A DNA stretch of 64,000 nucleotides from Nannobrachium achirus (lineage: Eukaryota; Chordata; Actinopteri; Myctophiformes; Myctophidae): NCBI GenBank assembly GCA_963921795.1, contig OY997650.1, positions 20,438,862 through 20,502,861 of the forward strand, in the 5' to 3' direction. Shown here one piece after another: positions 12,600 through 25,139 of the stretch. The translations under genes were made by a program, and so were the position numbers. Numbering within the stretch: the stretch's first letter is position 1; each line of letters begins with the position of its first letter. The notes under the pieces are model-generated. The model worked only from the letters and a program-made list of their open reading frames with translations. It was not told where the DNA came from and searched no databases.

Positions 12600-14430
12600 G
12601 GGAATTTTTTCACACAAGTACACAAGCTAAAAGCCCAAATTTAGCATATAATTTGTTAAGGAATGTATGCAAATCAGACAAACAAGCCTTTTACTGTGGA
12701 AGAACATACCGTACCATACCGCTCAGTGCTGTTGAAAGCACAGCAACAAGCAAAAAGGGGAAAAACAGGTGATAATTTAACAACTCTATCTTTTGATTAG
12801 GACCAGCTGCCACAAGATAAATACTACTTTCCCATTTTCCAGTTTTATGAAATGGTCCTATACATTGCCAGATTGCGTTACAGTATGTCATTGTTGAAAT
12901 TCAAATGTCAAGAAGATCATGAACTACGCACTACTCCTCTAACTCCTGTAAATCTGTAAAATAAGTGCTTGCCAAATCAGAGACTAGGCTTATGAATTAT
13001 GTACAATGCCCAGGTTATATACAGTATACTTGTACCATCAGTATTGATTCAAACAGACACGGCTCATCTCAATTGCAAATTAAAAAGGTTTTAGTAGCCT
13101 ATATGTTTTAGTAAAAATAACAAGTATAGTTTGTGTGTGGTACGTGTTAATGGCTATTGATGATACTGTACTGCATGGAACTCAGAGAGAATTCCATCTG
13201 ACAAACCCAGTATAGTTCAACATACTCTGTTTTCAGAGTATGCAATGAAAGTCACAGCGCTCCTCCAACCAATCGCTAACATAAATTTGTAATCGCCTAC
13301 ATTAAATGCAAATACACATGTTCACGTGTTCAACGACGTTGATTAAATGAGTCACGCGTGGCCGGCAAGTGAGATATCATGCTCCGACATTTTATTTCCG
13401 ATGCTAGGTTATCGCTGTGGCAGACACTGTTGGCGCATATATTAAGACGTAAATGATATGCTGGGTCAGTGCCTGGCCCCCGGCACCCCACAAAGGTCTG
13501 TCAGCTCCCCACAATAGAGCCATGATTACACCTAGTACACCACAAGCCCCTCTACTCCTTCTCCGGCTTTACATTGGGCTCAATGCTCCGAACCCATCAG
13601 GCCTGTGATTGTGCCAGCCCCTCTCTCTCTCTCAATCTTTCACTTCTCGTCTCCCATGCCCTCCATCACTGCTCCTGCTTTTCTGCTGCATGTCAGTTTC
13701 TGCCTTTTGGCATTGTTCTTGAGCAAGTGTGAAGGACTTGATTGGGAGTGAGGAGAAGCTCAGTTAAAATAATGAAAAGAGGAGAGGAGTTAAATCACGG
13801 CGACAATGCGAGTGGATCACTATCCGAGCGCTTTTAACAGGGTTACTGAGCCACTTAAAGCAAATACTAAACTATGGAAGCAACAGAGAGTGCTGATACT
13901 CAAAGGTACATGTACTGTACTGACAGAAAATGGTGTCAGTCAGGCATATACAGTAACACAGAATATAGTGTTCTAACATGTCAGCTCAGCGAGCTGATGC
14001 TGATTTATAGATGATATCTCACTATGCCAGAGATGCCAAACCAGGTGAATCATGGGAGCACTCAATTAATCATGGAGGTGACACAATAAGCCATATTTCA
14101 CCTCTGAAATTAGCTTATCAATAATTCACTGTGTTATTGAATCATGACTAAATGTCCTTCATCCACAGGGCTCCAACGGTAAATGGGGGAAATTATACAG
14201 AAATGATTTATCCTCCGCTGAGAAGCCTGGAGTTTGGTTTAGAAAATAACTTTGCTTGATTCAAAAGTGTATTTTAACACAGATGTACTGTATGAATGTG
14301 TATAATGTGTGTTTATACCCATGTCATTTATTTAAAGTAACGTGTACTATTAATGCCTCCATGTGTAGTGTAGTAGGTAGCCGTGTTTGCAGTGTACATG
14401 CATAGTACTGTGTTCTATTTGTCTGTCATT
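12600..14430. other. low-repeat intron stretch, candidate regulatory DNA
   Basis: About 1.8 kb with no recognised element. The part at 13980-14240 has CAATTAATCATGG, TCAATAATTCA and GAATCATGACTAA, the kind of word density seen in developmental enhancers. There is no coding signal. Confidence 0.25.
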
Positions 14431-14596
14431 CAATGTTACCGGTATATGAGATACTTCAATGGTTTCCAGTGGAAATAAGCTTAGTCTTTTCATGGATCTC
14501 CTTTTAGTAGACCTTGTACCAGTGAACTGTACCGTCATGAAACTGTACCTTTTCCTATGCAAACTTCTAATAAAGTCTTCAATCAATCAATCAATG
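14430..14596 (+). mobile_element. LINE 3' end with ATCA repeat tail
   Basis: AATAAAGTCTTCAATCAATC (and further ATCA units) is a typical L2-group 3' end. The upstream 120 bases carry no intact reading frame. Confidence 0.4.
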
Positions 14597-15086
14597 TCTG
14601 TCTATGTAGACCTGAGGGTGAGCAGGTTCTTGGATCCATATTTGTGACTGCCTCATACCTGAACCTGCATCTCTAACAGCCACCAGTTCTCAAAAAACAC
14701 CCCCAAGAGAGAAGCCCTATGCCATGGGAACCGCAAATAAATCAGAAAGGGGGAAAAGTAGAAGCAGGAAGCAAAGGAAAGCAGCAGATGAGAGAAAGGG
14801 CACCGACACATTCACATTGCGGCTAAATTGCCTGGGATCCGATTTTCAATTATCTGCCCCCACTTTTTATATATTTCTTTTTTTTCCTTCTAATTTTCCT
14901 CCCACTGTTCCCGATTTGATGGTGACAGAGGAGAGGAAGAATGAGAAGAGGGAATGTTAAATGAAGTGAAAGGAGGTTCCACCCCCCTCTTTAAAAGGGC
15001 TAATAGACGCTACCCTGCTGGTGTCAGCGTAGCGAGGAGGCGCAGGTAACGCCACCCATGGCACTATATCACTTGTGTATATCACT

Positions 15087-15203
<117 letters not shown>

Positions 15204-15529
15204 CGCGCGTGTGCGTGTACTCATGTGCATGTGTGGGTGGGCTTTTCCCTCAGAATTGTAGCATTCTGAAATTGAATTACGACCGGCCTTGGCAGAAAAT
15301 CGATTTGCTCGACTGAATGGATTGACATTATTGTTTGTGTGTGACGTTCTCTCTCCAACATAGCTGGAGATGTTCCCTCTCTTCCATCTCCAAACAGCAG
15401 GTTGCCCACACGCAACAATCCATTTAACCTCCCGTGCCCATGGATTTCTCCTGAAAGTGCAACAAGACAGAGCACGTGTTATGAAATGGGCCTTTTACAT
15501 GTACTGTATGGCATAGGAAACCAATAGTG

Positions 15530-15729
15530 ATTTTTTTTTTTTTTAAGATTTGTTTTTGGTCTTTTTATGCCTTTATTTGATAGGATAGTAGACTGACAGG
15601 AAATGGGGAGAGAGATGGGGAATGACATGTGGCAAAGGTTGTCCGGATCGGGAATCGAACTGGCGACGCCAGCAGGCATCATAGCCTAGTATGTGGTATG
15701 CGCCTTGACCACTAGGCCAGCGGGTGCCC
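15530..15729 (-). mobile_element. tRNA-derived SINE, second copy
   Basis: Same family and orientation as 3987-4178: GGGGCACCCGCTGGCCTAG start, A-box-like GGCCTAGTGGTCAAGGCGC, B-box AGTTCGATTCC, and an A-rich tail seen as T bases at 15530-15544. The flanking words CAATAGTGA (left) and CAATGGTGA (right) look like a 9-bp target duplication with one change, suggesting an older insertion than the first copy. Confidence 0.8.
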
Positions 15730-15819
15730 CGCAATGGTGAAAATGTACCCACAATAAACACCTTCAACTTTATTTCCGAGGAAGGGCGAGCTCCCAGCGT
15801 GTCCGCGACCACAGACGCG

Positions 15820-15905
15820 TCCGCCCTCGGATTAGACGCGTCCTCTCTGTGGACAGAACGCGAATTAGACGCTGCCTCTCTGCGGACGAGACGCTCCACT
15901 CCGCG
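15820..15905. repeat. degenerate tandem repeat, about 33-bp unit
   Basis: ATTAGACGCGTCCTCTCTG and ATTAGACGCTGCCTCTCTG recur about 33 bases apart, with further partial units around them. Confidence 0.6.
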
Positions 15906-15975
15906 GACTTGTACACAGTGGCGTACTGGCTAAGTCCCCAACTCCCAGTTCAACATCCCGTACGGGAGGACCTAC

Positions 15976-16014
15976 CACCTAAACCTAACCTAACCTTAAC
16001 CCTAACCCTAACCT
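15976..16014. repeat. interstitial telomere-like repeat
   Basis: The stretch is CTAACC and CCTAA units ending in three perfect CCCTAA-type units, close to the vertebrate telomere repeat. Confidence 0.7.
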
Positions 16015-16110
16015 CAGTAAAACTAACGCTGGTGACATGCTAACCTGCCGACGCTTTCGGAGCTCGGCGCTGGTGATGCTAACCTGGTGAAATGCTAACC
16101 TGCCGACGCT
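16015..16110. repeat. short direct repeat next to telomere-like block
   Basis: ATGCTAACCTGCCGACGCT occurs twice, at 16037 and 16093, with GCTGGTGA before each region. Confidence 0.6.
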
Positions 16111-16629
16111 CCGTCCTCCCGTCCTGGCATCCTCACGGGAAGACGGGCGATGCTGCTCCGTGCACGTTTTTTCCCAACGAGTTTGAGCACGGTGGGGGCG
16201 CAGTGTGGGGGGAGGAGCTAGCCCTTGTTATTCCCCTGTACATCTCTCTCTCTCTCGGGTCGCTCTGTGGCCTTGCTGCGCGATGGGCGATTTTGTGGAG
16301 AAGCACTCAGCCACATAAAATGATTCCACACAGACTGACAGCAAAGGGAGCGACTTAAAAGGCAAGGACAGCCTTGTTTGTGTGTGTTGTCTGTGTGTGT
16401 GAAAGAGAGAATGGATGAGTAGACGTGCATGCTAGTGCGTATGAATCTGTGTCACACGCAGTAGGTTAAAAGGTGTTTGCACCCGAACATATGTCGGTTC
16501 ATGCAGTTCCTGGGGACGCATGTCATTATCTGAAAGGTTTGTCTGTGCATAATGTACAGCATGTGAGCATGAATCTGTGCATAATTAATAAGCACGATGC
16601 ATGTGCACTGTGTGTTATGTTGTACGTAC

Positions 16630-16800
16630 ATCAGTGCTGATTTTGACAGCAAATGTTGATGTCATTTTAGTCATAGTCTTTTGAATAAAATGTAATTTAG
16701 TTTTAGTCATATTTTAATCTTCTGAAATGTTTTAGTTTTAGTCTAATTTTAGTCGACTAAATCTCCAGTTGATTTTGGCCATGAAAATGTATTTTGGCGG
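16630..16800 (-). mobile_element. TTTAGTCGACTAAA-type fish repeat
   Basis: The recurring TTTTAGTTTTAGTC words and TAGTCGACTAAA match a family seen in the opposite orientation at 58010-58190 and split at 38905-39365. Confidence 0.45.
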
Positions 16801-16842
16801 GCCTTGATGGCGTCGTAATGCCCGATTTTACAATTGGTTACA

Positions 16843-16912
16843 TGCTGAAAATAGCCGATCTACAGGTCGTGCTGCGATGTGTTGTGAGCTTGTAGATCGG
16901 CTATTTTCAGCA
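16843..16912. repeat. GAAAATAGC hairpin with TGCT/AGCA outer arms
   Basis: The arms read TGCTGAAAATAGCCGATCT and AGATCGGCTATTTTCAGCA. The outer TGCT is inverted as AGCA, so the palindrome runs past the shared core. Confidence 0.85.
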
Positions 16913-17583
16913 CGCAACACCTGAGTGCAACCAACATACACATTTGTGTGTGTACTTAGGTATTTACGGTATGTGCCTAAATCGAGTGCATTAATCACTT
17001 TCAAACTGGCATAAATATTTTGGGCATGTCACGATAAATAAAATAATCTTAGGCTTAAAGTGGTTAATGCATATGCGAGCCGGTCCTTTTTTTATCTGAA
17101 AGCCAGGTCTTTATCTGGTGATCAACCTTTCCCCGGTCCGTCCTCCCTGCTGGATGCAGCTCATGGATGACTGCCTCTTAAGGGCCAGGGCTGTTTATTT
17201 AAGAATAGACTAGAGTTAATTAGGTCTGGTGCTCTGACGGGAGCCAGGGAGCGGGCGAGGCCCTCCTCGCCCGGAGAGAGAGGAGCAGACGGTGGGGGTC
17301 CCACAGGGAGGTGACAAGGACAGGCCAGCCTTACTGCTCCTCCTGGTCCCTGCTGTTCCCACAGTTTAGTCTGCATGACACAGAAAGTCAGACCTTTCTA
17401 TCCGTCTCCAGGACGGACGGAGGGGAGAACTTTTGTTGCAGCTCTTATAAACAAGAAAAGCTGAGATATAAACACTTTCACAGCAACAGCCCTCGGGGGG
17501 GAGGTAGTTGCAGCCAGAGAGAAGTAGGATTACACACACATGTGCACACAGACACACACGGCACGCGCACACTCACACTCACA

Positions 17584-17586
<3 letters not shown>

Positions 17587-17640
<54 letters not shown>
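17587..17640. repeat. (CA)n microsatellite
   Basis: A pure run after a CACT-containing lead-in. Confidence 0.97.
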
Positions 17641-17642
<2 letters not shown>

Positions 17643-17759
17643 AGAGCTGGCTTTTACTATCCATATCTGAGCAGCTCTCCAGTTGAGCAGGTTGGGGGTT
17701 AATAACTTATTGCGACCGTAGGGAGCAGTTAGTATCATGTCAGTCAGTCAGTCACGCCT

Positions 17760-17860
17760 CATGATCCCGAACCTTTCGCGCCGGTTACGGAAAACCGCGC
17801 ACCGGGCGTGTCGAGGCGAACGGTTCTCGAGATACGCGGATTACATACATACATACACGC
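17760..17860. other. CGGTTCTCGAGATACG-containing repeat fragment
   Basis: GAACGGTTCTCGAGATACG recurs, inverted and with small changes, at 3805-3830 and partly near 27730. The family is unrecognised. Confidence 0.35.
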
Positions 17861-17989
17861 ACGCTCACAGAGTATACACACTCACAGAGATTTTTTGTTG
17901 ACTCTTGTGGCGTACGTGATGTCAGAGCCTTTTATGAAGTGATGTCACAATGAGTCAGCGCTTGCGCCGGTTTCCGGATCTCCGCATAC

Positions 17990-18165
17990 AGAGATTATGC
18001 TTAGTTCAGTGTGGTATCACGCACCGAAAATAGCCGACCTCCAAGCTCACAACACGTTGCGATGCGTTGTGAGCTTGGAGGTCTGCAATTTTCGATATTT
18101 CCACCAAAAGGCCCTTTTAGAAATCTCAGCCCTGCCTCTCTAACATTCTCTGCATGTCCTTGCCC
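17990..18165 (+). mobile_element. CAGGGACGTGCAGAG-type MITE, copy B
   Basis: An inverted relative of 8650-8795 that still carries a complete central hairpin (18025-18094). It ends CTCTGCATGTCCTTGCCCC. Confidence 0.6.
18025..18094. repeat. GAAAATAGC hairpin, complete, variant arms
   Basis: The arms are CGAAAATAGCCGACCTCCAA and TTGGAGGTCTGCAATTTTCG around a CACGTTGCGATGCG loop. ACCTCCAA replaces the usual ATCTACAA on both arms, so the arms have changed together. Confidence 0.85.
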
Positions 18166-18713
18166 CACTGCACTGTCCATAACACAAAAATTGAAAGACA
18201 CTTGGCAGTTGGTAACCGATATGACTCTGAGGGGAAATTAAAGGAGCAGATTAGTTGTGTATGGGGTGATGTACAGTATGAACACACAGGCCACGATGCA
18301 TCTTCATGTGTAGTTTTACATAAATCATGAGCTTGCCCGCCAGGTAAAAGTCCTATCGGCTAATCCCAAATCAATAACTAGGACTAGGTGATGACTGATG
18401 GCGATTGGAAATGATAGTAAAGCTGTGTTCATCTCACCACTCTCCTACTAGCCTTATTCTTTTCTCTTTTTAAGGCAGGGGAGACTTTTTTTTCTCCTAA
18501 ATATTAAATTTAAACGAACAGGGAGCTGATTACCATATAAACAACCATTGCCTAAAGGGGCAGGACACTACTGGCTTTATTTATTTATTATTTATTTGAT
18601 CCATTTATATACCGTATGTATTTGTCCATTCATTCATCCAGTCATATATTTCACAGCTCATTCTGTTGCACACTGTTTCGCATAGAAAACGCATATAGCA
18701 AACTGTATATGCG

Positions 18714-18746
18714 TTGGTTGTGAGCTTGTAGATCAGCTATTTTCGG
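18714..18746. repeat. GAAAATAGC hairpin, right arm only
   Basis: TTGGTTGTGAGCTTGTAGATC then AGCTATTTTCGG; no left arm is present. Confidence 0.65.
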
Positions 18747-18857
18747 AGTGTGACACCAGTATAACCACTAAGTATAAATCCAGCCTTCTAAAGACATACT
18801 GTAAAGGACTCAGGGAAAGCTACCTAAAAGAGAAGAGCGTATGTATGTATCTCTCTC

Positions 18858-18862
<5 letters not shown>

Positions 18863-18943
<81 letters not shown>
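18863..18943. repeat. (GT)n microsatellite
   Basis: A pure run of about 81 bases, followed by GA-rich bases. Confidence 0.97.
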
Positions 18944-18950
<7 letters not shown>

Positions 18951-19633
18951 AGGTGTGAGAAGGTGTGTGCAGAAAGAGAGAGAGAGAGAGAGTATTTCGG
19001 TTTAGAGACAGGGGGAGCAATGAGGAGAGACAGAGACATTACAAGGGAGAAAAGAGAACCAGCGATAGCAGGAAAAAGAGAGAGAATCCAGCCTAGACAT
19101 CCATCCACCTATTATCCTCCTTCATTAATGTACTATAAGCTGTTCTCCCATGCTTTGTCCAATTAGTGGGGTGTGTGGGCTGGGCTGTGTGCTCATGTTG
19201 TCCATGGCTAGACTGCCGGTGCAGTCACCTGTACAAGTACACATCTGGAACGGTATTACCCCAGCCTCGTAATCCGACACTGTGCACCATCTCCACATAC
19301 TGTAGCCGGCGAGGTGGTTTATGATGTCAGCCGGATTATGTGCACAGTCAATCATCGGCCCGAGCGCCCTGATTTGAATTCATGGAGAGCCGGGCCAGCG
19401 TTGTTGGGGCAATTACCCAGAACTAACATGGAGGGCAGAGATAGAGTGGAGTGCTTGGAAAAGATTTAGAAGGCTTTTTTTTGTAGGCTAGTTTAAAGAC
19501 TAAACAAAGGCTAGGAGTGCACTGGCATCACACAGGCAAATTAGAGTCAGAATTAGAAATTGATTAACGGACTAACGGGTAGGTGTGTGTGAGTGTGTGT
19601 GTGTGTGCGTGCGTGCGTGCACGCGGGCTTGCT

Positions 19634-19636
<3 letters not shown>

Positions 19637-19688
<52 letters not shown>
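19637..19688. repeat. (GT)n microsatellite
   Basis: A pure run of about 52 bases preceded by TGCG units. Confidence 0.95.
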
Positions 19689-19691
<3 letters not shown>

Positions 19692-19699
19692 GCATGCGG

Positions 19700-21790
19700 T
19701 GCTGAAACTTAAGCGAGTCTGTGATTATCTCCTTTTAAAAGTCAAATTAACCTGCAGAGGGATAGTATCTGACCTGAGCCAAGTCGATGTGGCCAAAGCT
19801 TCTAATCTCTGCCAGCCAAGCCACTTCTCTCCTGATCTAAAAGTAGAAGTGACTAAGGCCACACATTTTACATTGTATGTCTTTAACCACATTAACTATT
19901 AATTAACATTAATTATTTGTTTTCTTTTAATAGCAGAAGTTCAGCGCTTGTAGAGCTGCTAAAAAATAAATTAAAAAAAGAGAAACAGTGGCTCAGTTTA
20001 CAGGAGACCAACAGAATACATGTGTAAGCTTCTCTGATGTTTATTTTTCATTTTTCTGGCCAGATCATTCTTATGCTTGATTGGCCGGGGAAAGTCGCTA
20101 TTTAGCAATCTACTGTCTGCCAGTGGTTCTGAGGCTACAAAGCCTCTTGACCTTTGGTCACATCCAAAACAGTCCCGCTGGTGAGGGTAGCCATAAACTT
20201 TGATAAGCCTGTGAGCTTTGCTGATACAACGTCTGGCCTGTCTTACACTGTATGTCCTAGAGGGAGGTTTTGTAGGGGGAATCTTAATGGAACCACAATT
20301 CCAGTCTCCCTCCCAATTTATAGAGGAGTATGCATCATATGCCACTCAGGATCAGCACCATGGACAGCTCCTCGTAACTCCTATACTGACTCCTCATGAC
20401 TCTTACAGACTCGCACATAGAGTACCCTCTATTAGACCAGCCACTGAGACTGCTGCCTCTCACAAAAGTTTTTCTCACCTTCAGTTCAGGGCTTCACATA
20501 TTCATATGCAAGGTCTCGGGGATAGGGTTCTGACCCGACATTACTCTATACATCTTTTGTTTCATTGATTATTCTATCAAAAAATATTCTTCTTCTAAAA
20601 TAATAGAATGTGGTTGGAGCCCATCCACCACAATGTTGTGTGTTAACAATTAACATTTTTTTTTATTAAAAGCAAATACATTTTCAAAAAACAATGCAGA
20701 AATGTTCAATGACCATCAGTTGCTGTGTGTCATAAATGTTAAAAGAGTTCAGCAAAGGGCAATAGCAAACACCCATAGAATTCACTACGCTCTCTCTCTC
20801 TCTCTCTCTCTCTCTCAGCCTTTTTGTGTGTTCTGTTTATCCTGAACTTGGTTTCCCCCTGAGTCTCTTCGTTATGCTGCTCTTCCCTACACAGTAGCCA
20901 GTACAAAGCACTTTATCCACATATCTTTTCATCAATAGCTTCTGGGAATACTGCATTGTAAGAGCAGGCCTTAATGTCTCTGTTGTTTCTCCACACAAAT
21001 ATCACAAAAATGCATGCCAGTGCTGCACGTGAATGTCTTTTCAGTATTGGCAAGGATGTGTTCAGTGCCAAACGGAGCCACCTATCCCATAAGAGCTTTG
21101 AAAGACTGCATGTGTCTTCGTGTTAACAAGAGACATCTAAAAATCTAATAAGACACTTTGTCAATGTCTGACTGCCCTTCAATCAGACAATGTTGATTGT
21201 TATGATGATAATGTAATAAAAAAAGGTTATGCAACATCATTTCAGGTAGCTGGAATCTTAGAGAACGTAACATATTTTAGTTGAGGTGTAATCTCAGTCT
21301 TTTCTTTTTTTTTTTTTTTACACCTGAATAATGAGTGCAGATATTAATACGTGTGTGATTACAGTTTTAAGTTTAAAGACTAAACTGCTTGTGTGTTAAA
21401 ATTGACAGATGTCATGTAATGACAGATGTCATGTATCCTCAACAGATTCTCTTTTCTTTTCTCTTTTTATCTCTAGTCTGTCTTTAGTTTAAAACCCTAG
21501 AACCCAGGGTTAAAAAGTTTAATAACATTTGAAGTTTGATTTTTACCCCCCTTTTGGATTCGAACCCACAGGCACTTTACCCGAGTGTGAAGTGTCGATT
21601 TTTGGGAAATAAAACTCAGTTGAGAGGCATATTTCTGCTGGCATCTGACTTGTTTTGTAGGCTATTATATGTTGTTACACCACATGTACATTCTCAATTT
21701 GATGCTGAAAAAAAATTAAGAAAAAAAGTGGTTGAACTACTTTTACTATGTAGCTGTACTACTGCCCCAGTGAACTATTTCCCCAACACT
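19700..21790. other. low-repeat intron stretch
   Basis: Only a short (CT)n at about 20791-20817, a 17-bp near-tandem word at 21406-21437 (GACAGATGTCATGTAAT-like) and T runs are seen. Open frames at 19998-20400 on both strands resemble no known protein. Confidence 0.4.
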
Positions 21791-21896
21791 ATGTGTTAAA
21801 GGTGTAAAGTAACTAAGTACATTTTGAAGTATTTTTTACTTTACTGGAGTATTTCCAATTTTTTGTACTTTTACTTCTACTCCACTACATCTCAGA

Positions 21897-22447
21897 TAGC
21901 CTGACACTCAGCCTGAATTGACATTTCGTTTCACTCCATTATTCAGTCTGAAGTTGCTACCACCCAGGGCGATTTCTGGGATGGGCGTTGCCAAAGAGGC
22001 GGTCTTCTGTGATTGGTTCCCCGTCTGACCAACACAACAGTAGCAAAGCAGATGAAGTAGTGTTGTTATGTGTGGCTGGCTAGTGGCTAGCCTGTTGCTT
22101 GCTAGTGCTACTTGCTAACCAAAGAAACAGCAGGAATAGGAGCACAACAAATTAGTAATCAAACACAACATAACATGTCTGCTACTGATGTTTCATAGCG
22201 AGATCGATACGATCGCATTTTACCGCGACGCGATGTGTGCGGTCACGTCCGGCGGCGGCGAATTGCACATGAGTTCTGGGAAAACCCCACCCACGCTGAT
22301 CACAAGACGCTGATTCACAATGCTGATTCACCGTACGGATTTCCAAACGAGGAAAACCTCTTCAGTGAGAGCAACACCAGACTCCCTGAATCGCCAAAAC
22401 AAAATTTTAAAGGGGTGTGGCTAGCGATTCAGGGTCTGAACCAGGCT
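21897..22447. mobile_element. 551-bp MITE with AGCCTG termini, nested
   Basis: The direct repeat ACATCTCAGA flanks it at 21887-21896 and 22448-22457. The ends are inverted repeats: the left begins AGCCTGACACTCAGCCTGAA, and the right read backwards begins AGCCTGGTTCAGACCCTGAA. No transposase is encoded. A GC-rich core at 22200-22260 contains CGATACGATCG. Confidence 0.75.
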
Positions 22448-22590
22448 ACATCTCAGAGGCAAATATTGTACTTTTACGCCACTCCAATAATTTGAAAACT
22501 TTAGTTACCAGTTACTTTGTTAGATTTTGATTATTATTACAAAACATGCATCAACCACTTCAGCCCTACAGTACAGTATTTACATTTTGT

Positions 22591-22643
22591 CCATTTGAAA
22601 GATGCAACACATTGTGAGCTTGTAGATCTGCTATTTTCAAATG
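22591..22643. repeat. GAAAATAGC hairpin, left arm lost
   Basis: CATTTGAAA on the left and TATTTTCAAATG on the right still pair; the inner left arm is missing while GTGAGCTTGTAGATCTGC remains. Confidence 0.7.
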
Positions 22644-22957
22644 ATTTTTATACATTTGAAAACTTGTGAAATGGAACACTCTGCATAATGAGTACATTTA
22701 CTTTTGGTATTTTAAGTACATTTCTTTATTGCAGTATTGATAATTTTACTTAAGTAAAACATTTGAGTACTTCTTCTGCCACTGTGTGGACCCTTTCCAA
22801 AGCAATGCACAGGCTTTTACACAGTTGCCAAGCACCGCAGACTCATGTGAGCGCATGCATCCAGGCAGCCTGTCTCTTGTGCCGTGACCTGTGTGCCTGT
22901 GATTTGCTATGCATTATTCCAGTGAATGCGGAGTGTCAGTGGTTACCCGTCAAAGGT

Positions 22958-22960
<3 letters not shown>

Positions 22961-23054
<94 letters not shown>
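22961..23054. repeat. (GT)n microsatellite
   Basis: A pure run of about 94 bases. Confidence 0.98.
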
Positions 23055-23055
<1 letters not shown>

Positions 23056-23164
23056 ACATCTCTCCCATTAGGGACCATGTGACTGGAGCATAGAAATGTC
23101 TGTATGACACGTCTCAGACTCTAATACCGTAGGTCTCACTGATTTACTATATACTCTCCAGGTG

Positions 23165-23265
23165 GTCCTTGAGAGTATTTTTAGAGTGTAAAATGAAACC
23201 AAATGAACCCTATACGGTTCCAATTGGTTTCATTTTACGCTCTCAAGAGTTAAATTATTGTTAAT
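23165..23265. repeat. inverted repeat with AAAATGAAACCAA arms
   Basis: GTAAAATGAAACCAAATGAACC is mirrored by GGTTCCAATTGGTTTCATTTTAC across a short spacer (the quoted runs are arm ends). Related inverted repeats lie at 46165-46250 and 48425-48450. Confidence 0.6.
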
Positions 23266-23587
23266 CTGCATTACTCAATTTACAAGAAGTCTACACAATC
23301 AGAGCATGTAGATGAATTGTTATCTTTATCAAGATCAAGATCTTCAAGGATTTGGGTCTGAGAGGGTTTGATCTCATCAAATGGTGGTCTGTGGCTTAAA
23401 TGCCCAATAAATAATGGGCCTTGATATGAAAAAGGTTGAAAACCATTGCACTATTAAAAGGTTATCCATATTATTGTATATCAGTACTTGACGTTCTTAT
23501 TTTATCAATAGAGAGATAAATTCTATACCCTAGCCTAAAACATACATTTTAACCACTTTAAATTCATTCACTATGAATACAGGCAGG

Positions 23588-23791
<204 letters not shown>

Positions 23792-24349
23792 CAGATGTTT
23801 GTATATGCCTACAGGTATATCAAAAAATAAGCTTTGTCTGCATGGTCATTGTAGGGGTGACGCGCAGGAGGTGTGAGAAGATGGGGAGCAAAAGAGAAAG
23901 ACAGACAGAAATAAATAAAAAAATACAAGATGCAGACAGACAGAAAGAGACGTGGAGAAACAGACTGAAAGAGAGACACACAGACAGAGCGAAAGAGAGA
24001 CAGACACTGGGAGAGAAAGACAGAGAGGTGTCAGTCGATACATCACCGGCTAGTCCGTTAGCAATCACTTCATGTATCTCTGCAGCAGCGAACAGTGAAA
24101 GGGTGAACAAAACAGACATATTGCATGGTACCCTATGCAGGAACAATATGGACATGAGAAGAATTATAACACTTTCACTTTGTACAGAAAATGCAATTAA
24201 TTGAAAGCTGAACTATACTAGAGGAGGATATCTGCTTTAGGCTGCTTGTCTGTGATAATGCATCACACAAATGCAATTCAGTAAACAACAACACAATATA
24301 GCAGCATACTGCAATCATATCCTTCCTGTACACACCCACCACCAGCTAG

Positions 24350-24500
24350 TGTTGGGGAGGTTAATATTACACATTTTGTATTACTGTCAATTACACCTAA
24401 TAAGGTACATTACAATATTACTTTATGTGCCAAGTAATGTGTTACATGTATATTACTTTTGCATTACTTTCACTTACTTACTTGCATTACTTTAAATGTA
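24350..24500 (+). mobile_element. AGTGTTGGGGAGG-type fish repeat fragment
   Basis: It begins TAGTGTTGGGGAGGTTA, followed by TTACATTACAATATTACTT words typical of a fish hAT-type MITE. The far end is not identified. Confidence 0.45.
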
Positions 24501-24626
24501 CAAGCATAGACTAAATATGAACGATTCAATAATGTTATTGATATCATATTAAAATGACACCACGATGGAACACAAACAACAAAGAAACTGCAACATCTCT
24601 CAGTGTGTAGGGTATATTTTGGGAGA

Positions 24627-24923
24627 TTAAAGAGGAAGACCACCCATTTTCAATATTGAACTATGACATTAATATACCTTAGAGGAGTTGTGTGGAAACC
24701 CCTTCTGTGTTGCCTAGTACTGGAGGATTGATTTGGGGTTTTGTATTGTAAAGTACAACTTGATGACATCACACATTGTACTTTACAATTCAAACCCCAA
24801 AATCAATCCTCCAGTTCTAGGCAACACAGAAGGGGGGGAACATTTTTTCTATTTCCACACAACTCCTCTAAGGTATATTAATGACATAATTCAATATTGA
24901 AAATGGGTGGTCTTCCTCTTTAA
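24627..24923. mobile_element. long foldback MITE, 297 bp
   Basis: The two halves are near-perfect inverted copies. Both outer ends read TTAAAGAGGAAGACCACCC, then TTTTCAATATTGAA, TTAGAGGAGTTGTGTGGAAA, TTCTGTGTTGCCTAG and GTAAAGTACAA towards the centre, leaving a loop of roughly 15 bases. The right arm has an extra block of about 17 bases (24839-24856). No protein is encoded. Confidence 0.9.
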
Positions 24924-25051
24924 ATAAAAGTTAAGCTTCTGAGAAGCTTAAAAGAATAGTTTGTGAAGGTAGTGCATTACTTGTCATATTATATAATATT
25001 GGTTTGTTTGTAATTGTAAGTGTATTAGTTAATTACTCAAATAACGGCAAA

Positions 25052-25130
25052 GGCCATCGAGAACGGGACTCAAACCTGGAACATGCTGTCCCTAGGTGCC
25101 TGGACCGCTGCGCTAGCTGCCCAGGCCACA
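25052..25130 (-). mobile_element. tRNA-derived SINE head, fragment
   Basis: The minus strand reads GCAGCTAGCGCAGCGGTCC (A-box) and GGTTTGAGTCCCG (B-box), about 30 bases apart. No tRNA cloverleaf can be closed. Confidence 0.5.
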
Positions 25131-25139
25131 TTGCCACCA

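Larger units (their letters stand above)
21797..22786 (-). mobile_element. AAAAGTA-type element split by a 551-bp insertion
   Basis: The outer parts, 21797-21896 and 22448-22786, are one AAAAGTA-type element in minus orientation, ending in TTCTGCCACTG. The middle is an inserted MITE. A hairpin remnant lies in the right part. Confidence 0.7.
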
